Shown here piece by piece: positions 36,297-38,027 of a DNA stretch of 38,027 nt. The number at the start of each line of letters is the position of its first letter. The first letter of the stretch is position 1. The stretch is from Candidatus Poribacteria bacterium. Its GTDB lineage: Bacteria; Poribacteria; WGA-4E; UBA9662. Under the pieces are notes generated by a model. That model was not told the DNA's origin, did not search any database, and saw nothing but the letters and a program-made list of their open reading frames with translations. A program made the translations under genes and the position numbers. The stretch is from NCBI GenBank assembly GCA_012963885.1, contig DTUY01000341.1, positions 1-38,027 on the forward strand, written 5' to 3'.

Positions 36297-38027
36297 ATGT
36301 CCAATGCTTTGTTGGTATATCCAAAATTTCCTCCTTCATACTGGGGATATAATTTCGCCTTAGAATTTGTCGGGAAAAGGTCCGCTACGCCACCACTTGG
36401 GTTGCTGGCGGTGGCAGGGATGTTTCCCGAAGATTACCAACTGAAAGTCGTTGATATGAATGTCACATCCTTTACCAAGGCAGATTTAGACTGGGCAGAT
36501 TTTGTTTTTACCTCTACTATGGTTGTCCAAAAAGACTCCTTATTTGAGGTAATAACGCAATGTAACCAAGCTGAAGTCCCAGTCATCGCTGGTGGCCCTC
36601 ATCCCACTTCCTATCATGAAGACATTGTCAGTGCTATGAGGGGTGGGTTGACCATTTTCTCCTTGATGAAGTTGAGGAGATTTTTCCTGATTTTTTGGAA
36701 GATCTCAAGGCCGGTATTGCCAAACCTATGTACCGAGCCATAACCAAACCTGACGTCACCCAGACACCGTTACCTCGTTATGATCTCATTGATCTGAGTG
36801 TTTATGGATCAATGGCCTTGCAATTTTCACGAGGATGTCCCTTCGACTGTGAATTTTGTGATATTACCAAATTGTTCGGAAGGGTTCCTCGCACTAAGAC
36901 GACAGAACAGGTTTTAGCCGAGTTCAATCTGCTATACGATCTTGGTTGGAGTGGATCAATGTTTTTGGTCGACGATAATTTCATCGGTAATAAACGTGAT
37001 GCCATGCGTCTTTTACCGGCTATTGCTGAATGGCAAGAAGAAAGGGATTACCCTTTTGGTCTTTATACTGAAGCCAGTGTAAACATCATAGAAATACCGA
37101 ATATGCTGGAAGCTATGGCTGCAGCCGGATTCAATATGACCTTTCTAGGAATTGAGACCCCGAATGAGGAGCCACTGGTAAAAACGTCGAAAAAACAGAA
37201 TACCAGTAAGACTGAAAGTACCAGAGACTATTTACTCCGTGCAGTGAGAACAATTCAGGAACACGGGATAGAGGTAACGGCGGGATTTATCATTGGACTT
37301 GATGGAGACAAAGAGTTTCAGCCACACATAGATTTTATTCAGGAAGCGGGAATTCCAAGGTCAATGGCAGGTTTGCTAACAGCTTTAAAGAACACGAATC
37401 TTTACCACCGACTTGAATCTGAGGGAAGATTATTGCACGAATCAGCTGGAAACAATGTTAGTACTGAACTGAACTTCGTCCCGGAACTTGGTCGCGACAC
37501 GCTAATTAGTGAGTATAAAAGGGTTTTAAGAGAGCTTTACCAGCCAAGTTTACGGAGCTACTTCAATCGATGTCTGACGATGTTTGAAAATTTAAATTTA
37601 CTACTACATATCAAACGTCGACGAAAGCCCAAGAAAATAAGCCGCGCAGAACTTAGAGCGTTTGTAAAATCAGTCAGATACCAACTATTTTCCCGCCGTC
37701 AAGGCTTAACGTATTTCAAGTTTTTATTACGGGTGCTTAAGCGTTATCCTCATATGTTTGCTAAAGCCGTGAGGTTAGCAATTCAAGGATATCATTTTGA
37801 GAAGGTCACAAGTCAGGAAACTGCGGTAGACGATTTTAATAAAACGTTGGAAACCGAATTTGATACATTTAAACAGACAACGTCCCAATTTGTGAAAACC
37901 CAAGGCCAGCGGATTGGAGAGGTTAGAGATTCTATGCAAAAGCTGCTGAACCAAGCATATACTCAGTACGAAACCATACACCAAGATTTCAGATGCAATC
38001 TGAACCACCTGTTGAACGCATTCCGAT
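36297..38027 (+). pseudogene. B12-binding radical SAM protein (DUF4070/HpnP-like), frameshifted and cut by the window end
   Basis: ATG 36297 follows AGAGG. The N-terminus (LLVYPKFPPSYWGYNF, then TPPLGLLAVAGM) and the GGPHPTS segment are the B12-binding domain. At the GGTGGG run near 36641-36648 one base appears lost: upstream the frame runs on to a stop at 36743; downstream the other frame reads DHFLLDEVEEIFPDFL and stays open to the end. The cluster-binding C-x3-C-x2-C (36836, 36848, 36857) is in the second part, with VDDNFIGNK and FLGIETP. A helical, coiled-coil-like C-terminal extension runs past position 37800. Related enzymes include the hopanoid C-2 methylase HpnP. Confidence 0.85.

Overview
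The window reads as a chromosomal segment of a diderm bacterium with low to moderate GC. It has stable-RNA and housekeeping genes on the left and a catabolic, surface-oriented accessory region on the right. A ~1,100-residue predicted outer-membrane barrel protein argues for an outer membrane. Against that, the large Alu-domain SRP RNA and the order tadA - SRP RNA - dnaX - ebfC - recR are what one sees in Bacillus-type Firmicutes. The right half (a split Tm-1 pair, lactonase-type amidohydrolase, enolase-superfamily enzyme, Gfo/Idh/MocA oxidoreductase, TIM-barrel isomerase, HpnP-like radical SAM) resembles uncultured lineages such as Candidatus Poribacteria. That resemblance is from memory and untested.

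Layout. (1) 157-921: an SDR oxidoreductase, then about 580 bp with no credible gene. (2) 1501-2923: a stable-RNA unit with a strong promoter, four tRNA-Ser genes (anticodons TGA, GCT, CGA, GGA: a full serine set), tRNA-Arg(ACG), tRNA-Ala(CGC), the embedded tadA gene and a ~275-nt SRP RNA. TadA deaminates A34 of exactly the tRNA-Arg(ACG) that lies 12 nt upstream of it, and the tadA stop codon lies inside the next tRNA-Ser. (3) 3010-17062: a tightly packed collinear block, dnaX, ebfC, recR, mnmG, rsmG, then a partner-switching set (STAS protein, sensor kinase, REC-SpoIIE phosphatase, RsbW-like kinase), then an MSOX/SolA-like oxidase, a degenerate AccD-like protein, a ROK sugar kinase, an exported protein and an NHL propeller. 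(4) 17076-21427: a CBM9-like pseudogene and the large barrel protein, whose best signal peptide is out of frame across a T9 tract. (5) 21516-22262, minus strand: a HAD hydrolase. (6) 22616-35879: same-strand genes with good ribosome binding sites, consistent with uptake-independent sugar or sugar-acid catabolism (isomerase, dehydrogenases, lactonase, acid dehydratase, glycosidase-like TIM barrel), together with the two halves of a Tm-1-like protein. They are interrupted by a decayed fragment and by a His-rich membrane protein overlapping a PQQ-type propeller gene. (7) 36297 to the end: a B12-binding radical SAM gene of the DUF4070/HpnP type, broken by one -1 frameshift and running off the window.

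The strongest points for follow-up are the tRNA/tadA overlap, the T9-interrupted signal peptide, the AccD-like protein without oxyanion-hole motifs, the partner-switching chain with no sigma factor, and the split Tm-1 pair in a sugar-acid cluster. Several single-base indels fall in homopolymers (G5 at 17302 and 17773, T9 at 18142, G3 at 36645), so assembly error must be excluded before biological readings are accepted.
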